Shown here one piece after another: positions 1 through 8,067 of a stretch of 64,000 nt of DNA; positions within the stretch are counted from its first letter, which is position 1; each line of letters opens with the position of its first letter. The DNA comes from Stygiobacter sp. RIFOXYC2_FULL_38_25. Its GTDB lineage: Bacteria; Bacteroidota; Ignavibacteria; Ignavibacteriales; Melioribacteraceae. The notes beneath the pieces were generated by a model. The model worked only from the letters and a program-made list of their open reading frames with translations, was not told the DNA's origin and did not search any database. The stretch lies in NCBI GenBank assembly GCA_001803165.1, contig MHAZ01000001.1, positions 1 to 64,000 of the forward strand, given 5' to 3'. The translations under genes and the position numbers were made by a program.

Positions 1-118
1 GGAATAGAAAAAGAATACACTGTTTTACACAAAGAAACACAATTGACACTATTCCATTAATTTGATACCCCGCTGCTTGCGGCGGGGAGCTTCATTATCA
101 TTAACTGGATTTGGCGTT

Positions 119-1249
119 ATGTCGGCTATTTACTTTGTAATCATTGGTTTCTCAAAAGAATTCCAAAAATCAAGAGAAATTGCGAATTCTATTTTAGAAG
201 CATTTATAATTTTTTTGAAAAGCTCAAAAAATTCTACTAGAGCACTTGCACCAATATCATTGATTATTAGTTTTTTCCTTTTAATTGCAAGAGATTTACC
301 TTTCTTACAACTTTTTCAGTTTAGAATCACCTATGTTTGTTTAGTATACTCTGTGTTTGTAATTATTGGAATGGCTTACGAAGTGATTAAGAAAGATGGA
401 ACAATGAATAACGCTTTGTTAACAACTACCCTTACAATAATTCTTGGAATACTTCAAACAACGCGTTTCTTTATTGCCATATTTATTAGTTTAATTATTA
501 CAATACCTCTTAGTATAAAGGGTTTTAGTATACTCACTTCTTTCTTGATATCTTTACCTATTTCGTTATCTGCTATGGGAGGATTTGCAATCAATGATTA
601 TTATGATTTTAAAAGAGATTATTTAAATAAACCTTATCGTGCAATTCCTTCTGGGAAGCTATCGCGGGAAACTGTTCTTTGGCTTGGTATAGTATTACTA
701 ATTAGCTCATTTATTCTATCGATCTTTTTAAGCAAAACATTTTTCCAGTTTGCTCTCTATATTTTTACTTTTCTTGGTGTAGTATTCTATAATTATATTG
801 TAAAAAGATACGCTATTTCAAAAACAATTTTCGCAGCATCTCTGTGTGTAACCCCTCTACTTTTAGTTATTCAGTTTTTAGATAATTCAGCAATCATTTA
901 TTTGCTACCTCTAAGTGGATTGTTATATATAACGGGTAGAGAGTTATTGATGGATGCTCTTGATATAAAAGGAGATCGTAATAGTGGAATAATAACCCTG
1001 CCAATATTATTGGGAGAGAAAAAAACAGTTTCTCTTGCTTTCTTTGCTCAATTCTTTAGCATACTTATCCTTTCTCCAATATTGGTTTTTTCAAATAGTC
1101 TTTTGTTATATGTAGTGTATTCGTTACTAGTTTTGCATTTATTAATAACTTTCTTTTTATGGGATAATTCAAATAAAATTTACCAGAGCTTATTAATTAA
1201 AACGATGTGGTTGCAATTTATCCTTAGCATTTCTTTTTTATTGATATAA
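119..1249 (+). CDS. UbiA-family prenyltransferase, integral membrane
   Basis: Polytopic membrane protein of the UbiA superfamily, which transfers prenyl chains to aromatic or polar acceptors. Both Mg-diphosphate motifs are visible: NDYYDFKRD (about residues 159-167) and DALDIKGDR (about 276-284). The catalytic part alone would be about 270 residues; here about 110 residues with further hydrophobic segments precede it, so the length (376 aa) is unusual. I chose the ATG at 119 because the alternative start at 62 would translate a GC-rich hairpin (about 70-91). No good ribosome binding site is visible for either start. The ATG lies inside a GCGTTATG sequence that resembles an integron core site, and a full attC-like spacer follows the gene. 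The acceptor substrate cannot be read from sequence. Confidence 0.8.
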   Translation: MSAIYFVIIGFSKEFQKSREIANSILEAFIIFLKSSKNSTRALAPISLIISFFLLIARDLPFLQLFQFRITYVCLVYSVFVIIGMAYEVIKKDGTMNNALLTTTLTIILGILQTTRFFIAIFISLIITIPLSIKGFSILTSFLISLPISLSAMGGFAINDYYDFKRDYLNKPYRAIPSGKLSRETVLWLGIVLLISSFILSIFLSKTFFQFALYIFTFLGVVFYNYIVKRYAISKTIFAASLCVTPLLLVIQFLDNSAIIYLLPLSGLLYITGRELLMDALDIKGDRNSGIITLPILLGEKKTVSLAFFAQFFSILILSPILVFSNSLLLYVVYSLLVLHLLITFFLWDNSNKIYQSLLIKTMWLQFILSISFLLI

Positions 1250-1251
1250 GG

Positions 1252-1445
1252 GCTTAACACGCCGCTCAACACGGACAGCCCCGCAATACTACTGCAGGGT
1301 AAACTATTTTCAGTGCGGCATTGGTGTAGATATTATGTTGCTCTTTAAGGTAGGTTGTTCTAAGAAACATTTTTATAAATAAAAAGTTGTCGCTGTTAAT
1401 TGGCATTCTTGTCTGAGCTGCCGGTTAGCGACAACGCCGTTAGGC
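1252..1445 (+). repeat. attC-like recombination site 1 (candidate)
   Basis: This spacer between the prenyltransferase and the nucleotidase begins with GCTTAAC (1252-1258, fits RYYYAAC) and ends with GTTAGGC (1439-1445, fits GTTRRRY). An internal inverted repeat, GTTGTCGCT with AGCGACAAC (about 1385-1434), gives it hairpin potential. Ends and position between unrelated genes match the attC architecture of integron cassettes. At 194 bp it would be a long attC site. The call rests on core boxes and symmetry only. Confidence 0.5.
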
Positions 1446-1455
1446 ATATAATATT

Positions 1456-2436
1456 ATGGCATTTGATTTATCTAACTTACTAGTTATAGCAATCTCTTCA
1501 AGTGCGCTTTTCGATACTAGAAAAGAACACGAGATTTACATACAAAATGGTGTCGATGAATATGTTAAATATCAAATTGATAACGAAAACAATATCCTGT
1601 CACCTGGAACTGCATTTCCACTTATTGAAGCGATGTTAAGATTAAATAAACTTACAGAAAATAATCAGATTGTCGAAGTAGTGATCTTATCACAAAATGA
1701 ACCTGAGGCTAGTCTCAGAATAATGAACTCTGTCGAAAACCATAATTTGTCAATTACTAGAGCAGTTTTTACTGGAGGTGAAAACGTGGCTAAATATCTT
1801 AAATCATATAACGTTTCTCTATTTCTTTCAAGAAACGAAACAGATGTAAAGGATGCAATTGAAATTGGAATTGCTGCTGGTCTTCTATATGACCCACCTG
1901 ATAAAATTGAAACAGAAATTAATCAGCTGAGAATTGCATTTGACGGAGATGCTGTAATATTCTCAGATGAGGCTGAAAAAATTTATCAAGAAAAAGGACT
2001 AGAAGCTTTTGTAGAGCACGAAAGAGCTAATGCTGAAAAACCTTTACCTGAAGGTCCATTTGCTCCTTTCTTAAAAATAATTTCAAAGATACAAAATGAT
2101 CATAAAGCACGTGAACAAGGTGGTATACCTCCTATAAGAACTGCCATTGTAACTGCTCGCAATAGTCCAGCTCATAAAAGAGCGATACTGACATTAAGAG
2201 CTTGGGGAATTAAAGTGAACGAAACATTCTTCTTAGGTGGTATTAGTAAAGATCAAATACTGAAAGAATTTCGTCCACATATATTTTTTGATGACCAAGA
2301 AGTTCATGCGAAACCAGCTTCTGCACTTGTCCCATCAGCTAGAGTTCCCGTTAAGAAAGTTAAGAAGCAAGATAAAAATCAACTTGCTATTCCATTATTC
2401 GAAAACTATTCTGCCACAAATAAGCAAAATGAATAA
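1456..2436 (+). CDS. Cytosolic 5'-nucleotidase (NT5C1-like)
   Basis: Soluble 326-residue protein matching the 5'-nucleotidase family related to animal NT5C1 (AMP and other nucleoside monophosphates to nucleosides). Visible signatures are the N-terminal AISSSALFD segment, TGGEN near residue 107, the acidic FDGDAVIFSDE motif (about 162-172, with D163 and D165 likely metal/phosphate ligands), VTARNSPAH (about 232) and FFDDQ near 276. The family is mostly described in animals and scattered bacteria. The ATG lies ten bases after a GTTAGGC core site, so the gene appears to open a cassette. It is followed after 26 bases by a RimK-like ligase, so the two probably act together. Confidence 0.85.
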   Translation: MAFDLSNLLVIAISSSALFDTRKEHEIYIQNGVDEYVKYQIDNENNILSPGTAFPLIEAMLRLNKLTENNQIVEVVILSQNEPEASLRIMNSVENHNLSITRAVFTGGENVAKYLKSYNVSLFLSRNETDVKDAIEIGIAAGLLYDPPDKIETEINQLRIAFDGDAVIFSDEAEKIYQEKGLEAFVEHERANAEKPLPEGPFAPFLKIISKIQNDHKAREQGGIPPIRTAIVTARNSPAHKRAILTLRAWGIKVNETFFLGGISKDQILKEFRPHIFFDDQEVHAKPASALVPSARVPVKKVKKQDKNQLAIPLFENYSATNKQNE

Positions 2437-2462
2437 TTATTTTAACAACACTTGAGCGTAAT

Positions 2463-3365
2463 ATGAATACTAAAGATCAAATAAAAATATTATGGCTGGA
2501 ATCTGGTGATCTTTATACAATTCGTCGAGGAATTGAATCCGGGAAGAAACGTGGAATAATAGTTGACTGTGTTGACATACTTGATTTAAAACAGTCAACA
2601 GAAAATCCATCCTGTATAGTATTTAATAACATAACTAACGTTGTTGAATCATATGATGCTATAATTATTCGAACCCTTATGCCTTATATATCTGAAATCA
2701 TAACTATTGCTCGTTTTTTTAAAGATGCTGGGAAAGTTGTTGTTGATCAAAGTTTAACAGATGAAGGATATGCGCTAAGTAAAATGCATGATTATGTTTT
2801 GCTTTCTTCCTCAAAAGTTGATGTCCCTCGAACTTTCCAAAGTTTTGATCTTTCAGAAATTGAAAAATATGCCGATACACTTGGTTTCCCTTGTATTTTA
2901 AAAGGAATTCATGGTTCAGAAGGAAGAAATGTATTCAAGGTTGATACAATCCAGCAATTAAGACACACACTCTGGCGTTATAAGCCTGGGGAAATAATGA
3001 TACAAGAATTTTTACCAGCTGAATATGATTTTAGAGTTATTACTGTTGGCTACAAAGCACTACCAGTTATGGTTCGTAGGAAGCCACAACCCGGCGAGTT
3101 CCGCACTAATTTCGATTTTAAAGAAGAAGTAATTTCGATAAAAACTGACGATTTCTTGGATATGAAATATTTAGCGGAAAAAGCTGCACAAGTATTAAGA
3201 AGAGAGTTTTCCGGCGTTGATATTCGTTATCGAAATAACACACCATTAGTTCTTGAAGCTAACAGACGTCCTGGATTTAAGGGATTTGAAGAAGCTACTG
3301 GTTATGATGTCGCTGGATCGTTTATTGAATATGTTTATGACCTTTGCCTTAGAAATAATGCCTAA
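2463..3365 (+). CDS. RimK-like ATP-grasp ligase
   Basis: A 300-residue ATP-grasp protein of the RimK type, which joins an amino acid or peptide to a carboxylate using ATP. ATP-grasp features run from about residue 110 to 290: GFPCILKGIHGSEGRNVF for nucleotide binding, IQEFLPAEYDFRV, and the metal-binding end VLEANRRPGFKGFE. The N-terminal 100 residues form a pre-grasp domain. It lies 26 bases after the nucleotidase and its stop codon sits inside the first core box (GCCTAAC) of the next attC-like site, as expected for the last gene of a cassette. The substrate is unknown; pairing with a nucleotidase is unusual for RimK itself. Confidence 0.85.
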   Translation: MNTKDQIKILWLESGDLYTIRRGIESGKKRGIIVDCVDILDLKQSTENPSCIVFNNITNVVESYDAIIIRTLMPYISEIITIARFFKDAGKVVVDQSLTDEGYALSKMHDYVLLSSSKVDVPRTFQSFDLSEIEKYADTLGFPCILKGIHGSEGRNVFKVDTIQQLRHTLWRYKPGEIMIQEFLPAEYDFRVITVGYKALPVMVRRKPQPGEFRTNFDFKEEVISIKTDDFLDMKYLAEKAAQVLRREFSGVDIRYRNNTPLVLEANRRPGFKGFEEATGYDVAGSFIEYVYDLCLRNNA

Positions 3366-3593
3366 CAAGTTCTTCAAGGCCGACCGCTTTAAACGTTGCT
3401 GCATCCGCCAGAAAACGGCGGACAGGTTTGTGAGGTTATAAAGTAACGTTGTAAAAGTTAGTTGCTCTTTGAGTGTAGTTAAGTAAACGAAGTAATAAAT
3501 AAATTATTGGCGTTTGTTTTTCCTCCGAAGGAGTCCCTTCGGGAAAAGCTGCATTGCGTTCTGGGCGACAGGCTAAACACAATGTTGTTAGGC
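3360..3593 (+). repeat. attC-like recombination site 2 (candidate)
   Basis: The spacer opens with GCCTAAC (3360-3366, overlapping the ligase stop codon) and closes with GTTAGGC (3587-3593). The left side continues with AAGTTCTTCAAGGCCGACCGC, close to the left arm of classical attC sites. The next six bases (ATATAA) are identical to those after the core of site 1. Inside it sit further hairpins, including CTCCGAAGGAGTCCCTTCGG (about 3522-3541), which recurs near 18850. A size of 234 bp suggests a repeat has inserted into the site. Confidence 0.5.
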
Positions 3594-3624
3594 ATATAAA
3601 ATAGTTATTCAATGTGAGGCGAAT

Positions 3625-4338
3625 ATGAAAGCACTTGTTTTGGGTGCAAGCGGGGCAACGGGTAAATTGGTTGTGCAGCAGCTTGTAAAAAAGAATATTA
3701 AAGTCCGGGCAGTTGTGAGGGAATCTGCAATTATACCCGGTCAAATATCAAATGATAAGAGCATTGAGATAATAAAGGGAAACATAAATGACTTTGAGAT
3801 TGCAAAAATAAAAGAGCTTGTGAAAGATTGTGATTGCGTTATTTGTTGTCTTGGGCACAACATAAGTCTTAAAGGAATTTTGGGACCTCCACATAAGCTG
3901 GTTTCCAATACCGTTGCAAGAATTCTAGAAGCCTTACAATCAGGTAACCAAAACTCAAAGTTTGTCTTAATGAGCACAACCGCATATACAAACAGAAAGA
4001 TAGGAGAAGTAAATACGCCTGGAGAAAAGGTTATATTCTCGTTATTAAAAATTCTGTTGCCTCCGCACAAAGATAATATGCTTGCCGCTAATCATCTTGT
4101 TAACAAATTGAGTTCGGAAACCAACATAGAATGGGTTGCTGTCCGCCCCGATTCACTTTTCGATGAAGAAGAAGTGACTGAATACGAAATACATACTAAA
4201 AAAACACGAAGCCCCATTTTTAACCCTGGCAAAACAAGCAGAATAAACGTAAGTCATTTTATGGTTGAGCTGATAACAAATGACAAATTGTGGCAGGTAT
4301 GGAAGCATAGAACTCCGGTTATCTACAACAAGGAATAA
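3625..4338 (+). CDS. NAD(P)-binding SDR-like oxidoreductase
   Basis: A 237-residue atypical short-chain dehydrogenase/NmrA-like protein. The N-terminus has the Rossmann nucleotide-binding motif GASGATGKLV (residues 7-16). CCLGHN, LMSTTAY and VRPDSL follow at the spacings expected for NAD(P)H-binding flavin-reductase-like or epimerase-like members. A GTGAGG ribosome binding site precedes the ATG. It stands alone between two attC-like spacers, consistent with a single-gene cassette. The substrate is not predictable. Confidence 0.8.
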   Translation: MKALVLGASGATGKLVVQQLVKKNIKVRAVVRESAIIPGQISNDKSIEIIKGNINDFEIAKIKELVKDCDCVICCLGHNISLKGILGPPHKLVSNTVARILEALQSGNQNSKFVLMSTTAYTNRKIGEVNTPGEKVIFSLLKILLPPHKDNMLAANHLVNKLSSETNIEWVAVRPDSLFDEEEVTEYEIHTKKTRSPIFNPGKTSRINVSHFMVELITNDKLWQVWKHRTPVIYNKE

Positions 4339-4341
4339 GAA

Positions 4342-4423
4342 AGTTAACGAACGCCCTCCGCTTCTGATTATATATTATGCGGTTCTTATTGAGTGTTTCA
4401 GTATAGATGCAACAATGTTAGGC
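4342..4423 (+). repeat. attC-like recombination site 3 (degenerate candidate)
   Basis: A shorter spacer between two dehydrogenase genes. The left box AGTTAAC is imperfect relative to RYYYAAC, but the right box GTTAGGC (4417-4423) is exact. At 82 bp it falls within normal attC size. The inner inverted pairing is weaker than in the two preceding spacers. Confidence 0.35.
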
Positions 4424-4448
4424 TTCGCAACTTAATTAGAGGAAACTA

Positions 4449-5450
4449 ATGAAAGCTATTGTTTATCAAAAATATGGTTCACCCGATGTTCTCAAGTATG
4501 AAGAGATTGAAAAGCCAACCGCCGGTGACGATGAAGTCTTGATAAAAATTCACGCGGCTTCAGTCAATCCGCTGGACTATCACTTTATGAGAGGTACGCC
4601 CTTCGCGGTTCGTTTATTTTCAGGACTGCACAAACCAAAAATTACACGGCTCGGGCGTGATGTTGCCGGCCTAGTTGAAACAGTTGGGAAAAAAGTAACT
4701 CAATTTAAACCGGGCGATGCCGTTTACGGAACTTGCCGTGGTGCTTTTGCAGAGTACGCGTGTACGTCGGAATCATCAGTGGTTATAAAACCAAATAACG
4801 TTACGTTTGAGCAAGCGGCTGCTGTACCAATAGCTGCATTCACTTCATTGCAAGCCCTTCGCGATAAGGGACAAATTCAGCACGGACAAAATGTTTTGAT
4901 AAACGGTGCCGCCGGAGGAGTTGGTACTTTTGCAGTACAGATGGCAAAATCGTTTGGGGCACATGTAACCGGCGTATGCAGTACAAGAAATATGGAGATG
5001 GTTCGTTCCATCGGTGCTGATAACGTAATTGATTATACCAAAGTGAATTTTACCAAAACCGGACAACGCTACGATATGATTTTCGACTGCTATGCGAACC
5101 AATCATTGCTTGCATACCGGCGCGCATTAAAAGAAAATGGGAAACACATAACTGTAGGCGGACCGGGCGGTTCGTTGATTGGAATTATAGCCGGTTCGAT
5201 AAGCGCGCTGGTGCTATCGTTGCTGCTGGGCAAAAAGTTTCTCTCGCTTCTGGCAAGAACTAACCCAAAAGATTTGATGATAATAAACGAACTTATTGCA
5301 GATGGGAAAGTAACTCCGGTTATAGATAGAAATTATGGTTTAAGCGAAGTGCGTGAGGCTATCCAACATGTTGAAGAAGGGCACGCCCGCGGAAAAGTAA
5401 TAATAACTGTTGAAGATAATAGCATCAATAAAATGCGAGTTGCAAAATGA
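4449..5450 (+). CDS. NAD(P)-dependent zinc-type alcohol dehydrogenase / quinone oxidoreductase-like (MDR)
   Basis: A 333-residue medium-chain dehydrogenase/reductase. The N-terminal GroES-like fold (residues 1-125) carries GRDVAGLVE and KPGDAVYGT. The Rossmann domain carries INGAAGGVGTFAVQMAK (about 151-167). The cysteine-rich structural zinc loop of classical alcohol dehydrogenases is missing, so it fits the quinone oxidoreductase/zinc-independent branch, which uses NAD(P)H to reduce quinones or enones. An AGAGGAAAC ribosome binding site is present. It overlaps the next gene by four bases (ATGA). Confidence 0.85.
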   Translation: MKAIVYQKYGSPDVLKYEEIEKPTAGDDEVLIKIHAASVNPLDYHFMRGTPFAVRLFSGLHKPKITRLGRDVAGLVETVGKKVTQFKPGDAVYGTCRGAFAEYACTSESSVVIKPNNVTFEQAAAVPIAAFTSLQALRDKGQIQHGQNVLINGAAGGVGTFAVQMAKSFGAHVTGVCSTRNMEMVRSIGADNVIDYTKVNFTKTGQRYDMIFDCYANQSLLAYRRALKENGKHITVGGPGGSLIGIIAGSISALVLSLLLGKKFLSLLARTNPKDLMIINELIADGKVTPVIDRNYGLSEVREAIQHVEEGHARGKVIITVEDNSINKMRVAK

Positions 5451-5860
5451 AAGTCAGAAAATATTTTATGATGATTACCTTTTTCCTTTTAAGCATTACT
5501 TCCGTTATGCTATCGGGAAACACTGTTGAAAGGAGAGTCAGCAAAAGCGACGTTGAGAAGATTAAGAAAATGATGGCTAAGGAATTATGTGCAGATAAAA
5601 TAAACCGCTTATACGCAATTAACAATTCTTACTGCCTTTGGATAAGAGAAGGTAAATGCAGCGATAATAGTTATTCCTATTCTCTGTATGGACCAAAAAC
5701 TAAGCTTCTTTGTTATCAAAGAGATTCAATAATGGGAGTTGATAAAAATTGCAATAAAGAAACCGAAAAAATGTTTGCAACCATTATCAGAAATCTTCAA
5801 AAAGAAAATCTTGGTCTTGAACAAAGTATTAAAGTGAAAATTTTGCATTCATTAAAATAA
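5447..5860 (+). CDS. Small secreted or membrane-anchored hypothetical protein
   Basis: A 137-residue protein I do not recognise. The first 25 or so residues are a basic-hydrophobic signal sequence (KYFMMITFFLLSITSVML). The remainder is charged, with four cysteines (in ELCADK, SYCLW, GKCSD, LLCYQ) that could form disulfides outside the cytoplasm, plus a fifth in KNCNK. Its start overlaps the stop of the dehydrogenase gene, so translation is probably coupled. Confidence 0.65.
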   Translation: MKVRKYFMMITFFLLSITSVMLSGNTVERRVSKSDVEKIKKMMAKELCADKINRLYAINNSYCLWIREGKCSDNSYSYSLYGPKTKLLCYQRDSIMGVDKNCNKETEKMFATIIRNLQKENLGLEQSIKVKILHSLK

Positions 5861-5997
5861 TATTTATATCCGGCGTTTTACCTGCCATGCAAAACGGTCT
5901 GACCGAAAAAAAAGCAAACTTTTTTTGAATCTGCTATAGGAATTTTTCTGATTTATCCATTAAGTTAACACCCGCTGAAAAGTTAGGAGAATGTAGA

Positions 5998-6930
5998 ATG
6001 GGTATAGGAAGAAACATTTTAAATGCTATAGGGAATACCTCTTTAGTAAAATTACGCAACGTTGTTCCTCAAGGCTGCGCTCAGATTTATGTTAAACTCG
6101 AATGGGAAAATCCAACCGGCAGTATGAAAGACCGCACTGCGCTGGCTATGATTACCAAAGCTGAAGAAGATGGTAGATTAAAACCGGGTGATGTAATTGT
6201 AGAGTACACGGGAGGCAGCACGGGGATTTCGCTCGCGTTAATTTGTGTTGCTAAAGGATACAAAATTCATATCGTAACTTCCGACGCGTTTAGTAAAGAT
6301 AAACTGAATCAGATGACTGCATTTGGCGCAGAACTAACTTTGGTGCCGAGTGAAGGAGGGTTAACAACAAAGAAATTGATTTTGGATATGATTGAAGCCG
6401 CGAGAGAATTTAGCAAACAGCCAAATACATACTGGACGAATCAGCTTTACAATCTTGATAGTATTTCCGGTTATTATCCTCTTGGGGAAGAAATCCTGGA
6501 TCAAACAGAAGAAACAGTTGATGCGTTTGTTCAGAGTGTCGGTACATCTGCTTCTTTGAGAGGAGTAGCAACAGTTCTAAAGAACCGCAATGCAAAAATA
6601 AAAGTGATTGCAGTTGAACCGGCTGAATCTTCGGTGTTATTAGGAGGTGAGCCGGGACCACATAAAATTGAAGGTGTTGGAATTGGTTACACTCCGCCAT
6701 TGTGGGATGGAAACCTTGTAGATGAAGTGATTGCCGTTAAGACAGAAGATGCTAAAGAAATGGCAAGACGATTAGCTCGTGAAGAAGGACTATTTGCGGG
6801 AACGTCATCGGGCGCTAATGTGGTAGCCGCAATTAGAGTTGCAGAAAAATTGGGTCCGGATGCAAAAGTTGTAACGCTGATGGTAGATTCGGGAATGAAA
6901 TACCTAAGCACTGATGTTTATAGAAAATAA
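5998..6930 (+). CDS. Cysteine-synthase-like PLP enzyme (fold type II)
   Basis: A 310-residue beta-family PLP enzyme resembling O-acetylserine sulfhydrylase and cystathionine beta-synthase. The PLP lysine is K44 in PTGSMKDRT. The phosphate/substrate loop reads EYTGGSTG rather than EPTSGNTG, and the second glycine-rich loop is QSVGTSASLRG near residue 180. The C-terminal AGTSSGAN also matches. The altered loop places it in a divergent branch, so cysteine synthesis is likely but not certain. An AGGAG ribosome binding site lies upstream of the ATG. Confidence 0.85.
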   Translation: MGIGRNILNAIGNTSLVKLRNVVPQGCAQIYVKLEWENPTGSMKDRTALAMITKAEEDGRLKPGDVIVEYTGGSTGISLALICVAKGYKIHIVTSDAFSKDKLNQMTAFGAELTLVPSEGGLTTKKLILDMIEAAREFSKQPNTYWTNQLYNLDSISGYYPLGEEILDQTEETVDAFVQSVGTSASLRGVATVLKNRNAKIKVIAVEPAESSVLLGGEPGPHKIEGVGIGYTPPLWDGNLVDEVIAVKTEDAKEMARRLAREEGLFAGTSSGANVVAAIRVAEKLGPDAKVVTLMVDSGMKYLSTDVYRK

Positions 6931-7307
6931 GAACAGAATTAATGGTTTAGATAAAACATTGTGAAAAGGCGAAAGTAATTATTTAATCAAAAAATAGAAC
7001 GCTGATATAACTGATTAATTAAAATCTCTCTATCGGCGGACAAATTTACGCATAGATTTTTGAAAGATTACTTTTTCCATTATTTTTGAAAAATAATAAC
7101 CGGTTGTGTGAATTAGATTTAATAGAATGATTTGTTTGAGATTTACATAAAAAACGGGCTTCATTTCAGTTTCGTCGGGACTTCGAGTCTCGACAGGAAT
7201 CAAACCAGAAAAAATCATTCTTGTGAACCCTTTTGTACTTTTGAATTCTAAATCACACAACCGTTAAATAATAATCTAATTCAAACAACCTGTAGGGAAA
7301 AATAATT
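6931..7307. other. Gene-free spacer with a palindromic element
   Basis: No convincing gene lies between the cysteine-synthase-like enzyme and the beta-lactamase. The right two thirds are occupied by an inverted-repeat element (7099-7265), with a degenerate extra right end (TAATTCAAACAACCTG, about 7275-7290). About 30 bases remain for the beta-lactamase leader. Confidence 0.7.
7099..7265. repeat. Inverted-repeat element, family 1, copy A
   Basis: The left end ACCGGTTGTGTGAATTA (7099-7115) faces the right end AATCACACAACCGTT (7251-7265). The interior contains CTTGTGAAC and AACGGGCTTCATT, which match copy B (15058-15227) in inverse orientation. Size (about 165 bp), terminal inverted repeats and absence of coding sequence resemble a MITE-like or bacterial palindromic element. 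Confidence 0.7.
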
Positions 7308-8051
7308 ATGAAGAAATTACTGCTCTTAATCATATTGGAAATTTGTTTAGTAAAACTTTCCTTTGCTCAAAATCAGTATCAGAAATTTCAAGTTTCCGAA
7401 GACATTGAAATAATTAAGATAAATGATAATGCCTATGTACATGTTTCTTATGCGGAAGTATCCGGATGGGGAAGAGTTGCTTCTAACGGTTTGATTTATC
7501 TCAATAATGGAGAGGCAGCGTTATTCGATACGCCGATGACGGATTCGTTAACCAAAGATTTGATGGATTGGATCAGCAGCAAATTAAAAGCGAAAGTGAC
7601 ACTGTTTGTACCTAATCATTGGCACAGAGACTGCATCGGCGGATTAGCATATTTGAACAGTTTAAGAATTGAATCCTACGCGAATGAGATTACTGGTGAG
7701 ATTGCTAAATCGAAAAATCTTCCAATACCTGCTCATGGATTTAGAGATTCACTTGCGTTGTCATTAGGGGATAAGAAAATATTCTGCGAATTTCTGGGCG
7801 CTGCGCACGCATTAGATAATATTGTTATTTGGCTGCCCTCGGAAAAAATATTATTTGCCGGTTGTATGGCTAAAGAAGTTGGCTCAAAAAATTTAGGCAA
7901 TACAGCAGATGCTGATTTAACAGCTTACCCGGAAACAATTAAGAAGGTGCTTAACAAATATCGTAACGCTGAAATCGTAATACCCGGGCATGGCGAGTTT
8001 GGAGGAATTGAAATACTAAAACACACTTTGGAATTATCATCTAAAAAATAG
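7308..8051 (+). CDS. Subclass B1 metallo-beta-lactamase
   Basis: A secreted zinc hydrolase that opens the beta-lactam ring. Residues 1-20 form a signal peptide ending SFA-Q. All six B1 zinc ligands are present: H104, H106 and D108 in NHWHRDCIGG, H167 in GAAHALDN, C186 in FAGCMAKE and H228 in PGHGEFGG. K189 matches the substrate-carboxylate lysine (BBL 224), and GNTADADL matches the B1 signature GN(I/V)xDAD. The HWHxDC form and overall look recall CcrA/CfiA of Bacteroides. At 247 residues it is full length. The gene is convergent with a GlxA-type regulator and its promoter region holds palindromic element copy A. Confidence 0.92.
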   Translation: MKKLLLLIILEICLVKLSFAQNQYQKFQVSEDIEIIKINDNAYVHVSYAEVSGWGRVASNGLIYLNNGEAALFDTPMTDSLTKDLMDWISSKLKAKVTLFVPNHWHRDCIGGLAYLNSLRIESYANEITGEIAKSKNLPIPAHGFRDSLALSLGDKKIFCEFLGAAHALDNIVIWLPSEKILFAGCMAKEVGSKNLGNTADADLTAYPETIKKVLNKYRNAEIVIPGHGEFGGIEILKHTLELSSKK

Positions 8052-8067
8052 GCGGCACAATAAGAGT

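Noticed and set aside
62-118. Upstream ATG for the UbiA-type gene
   Set aside because: It would translate a CCCCGC/GCGGGG hairpin that looks intergenic; the ATG at 119 was preferred, though with little direct support.
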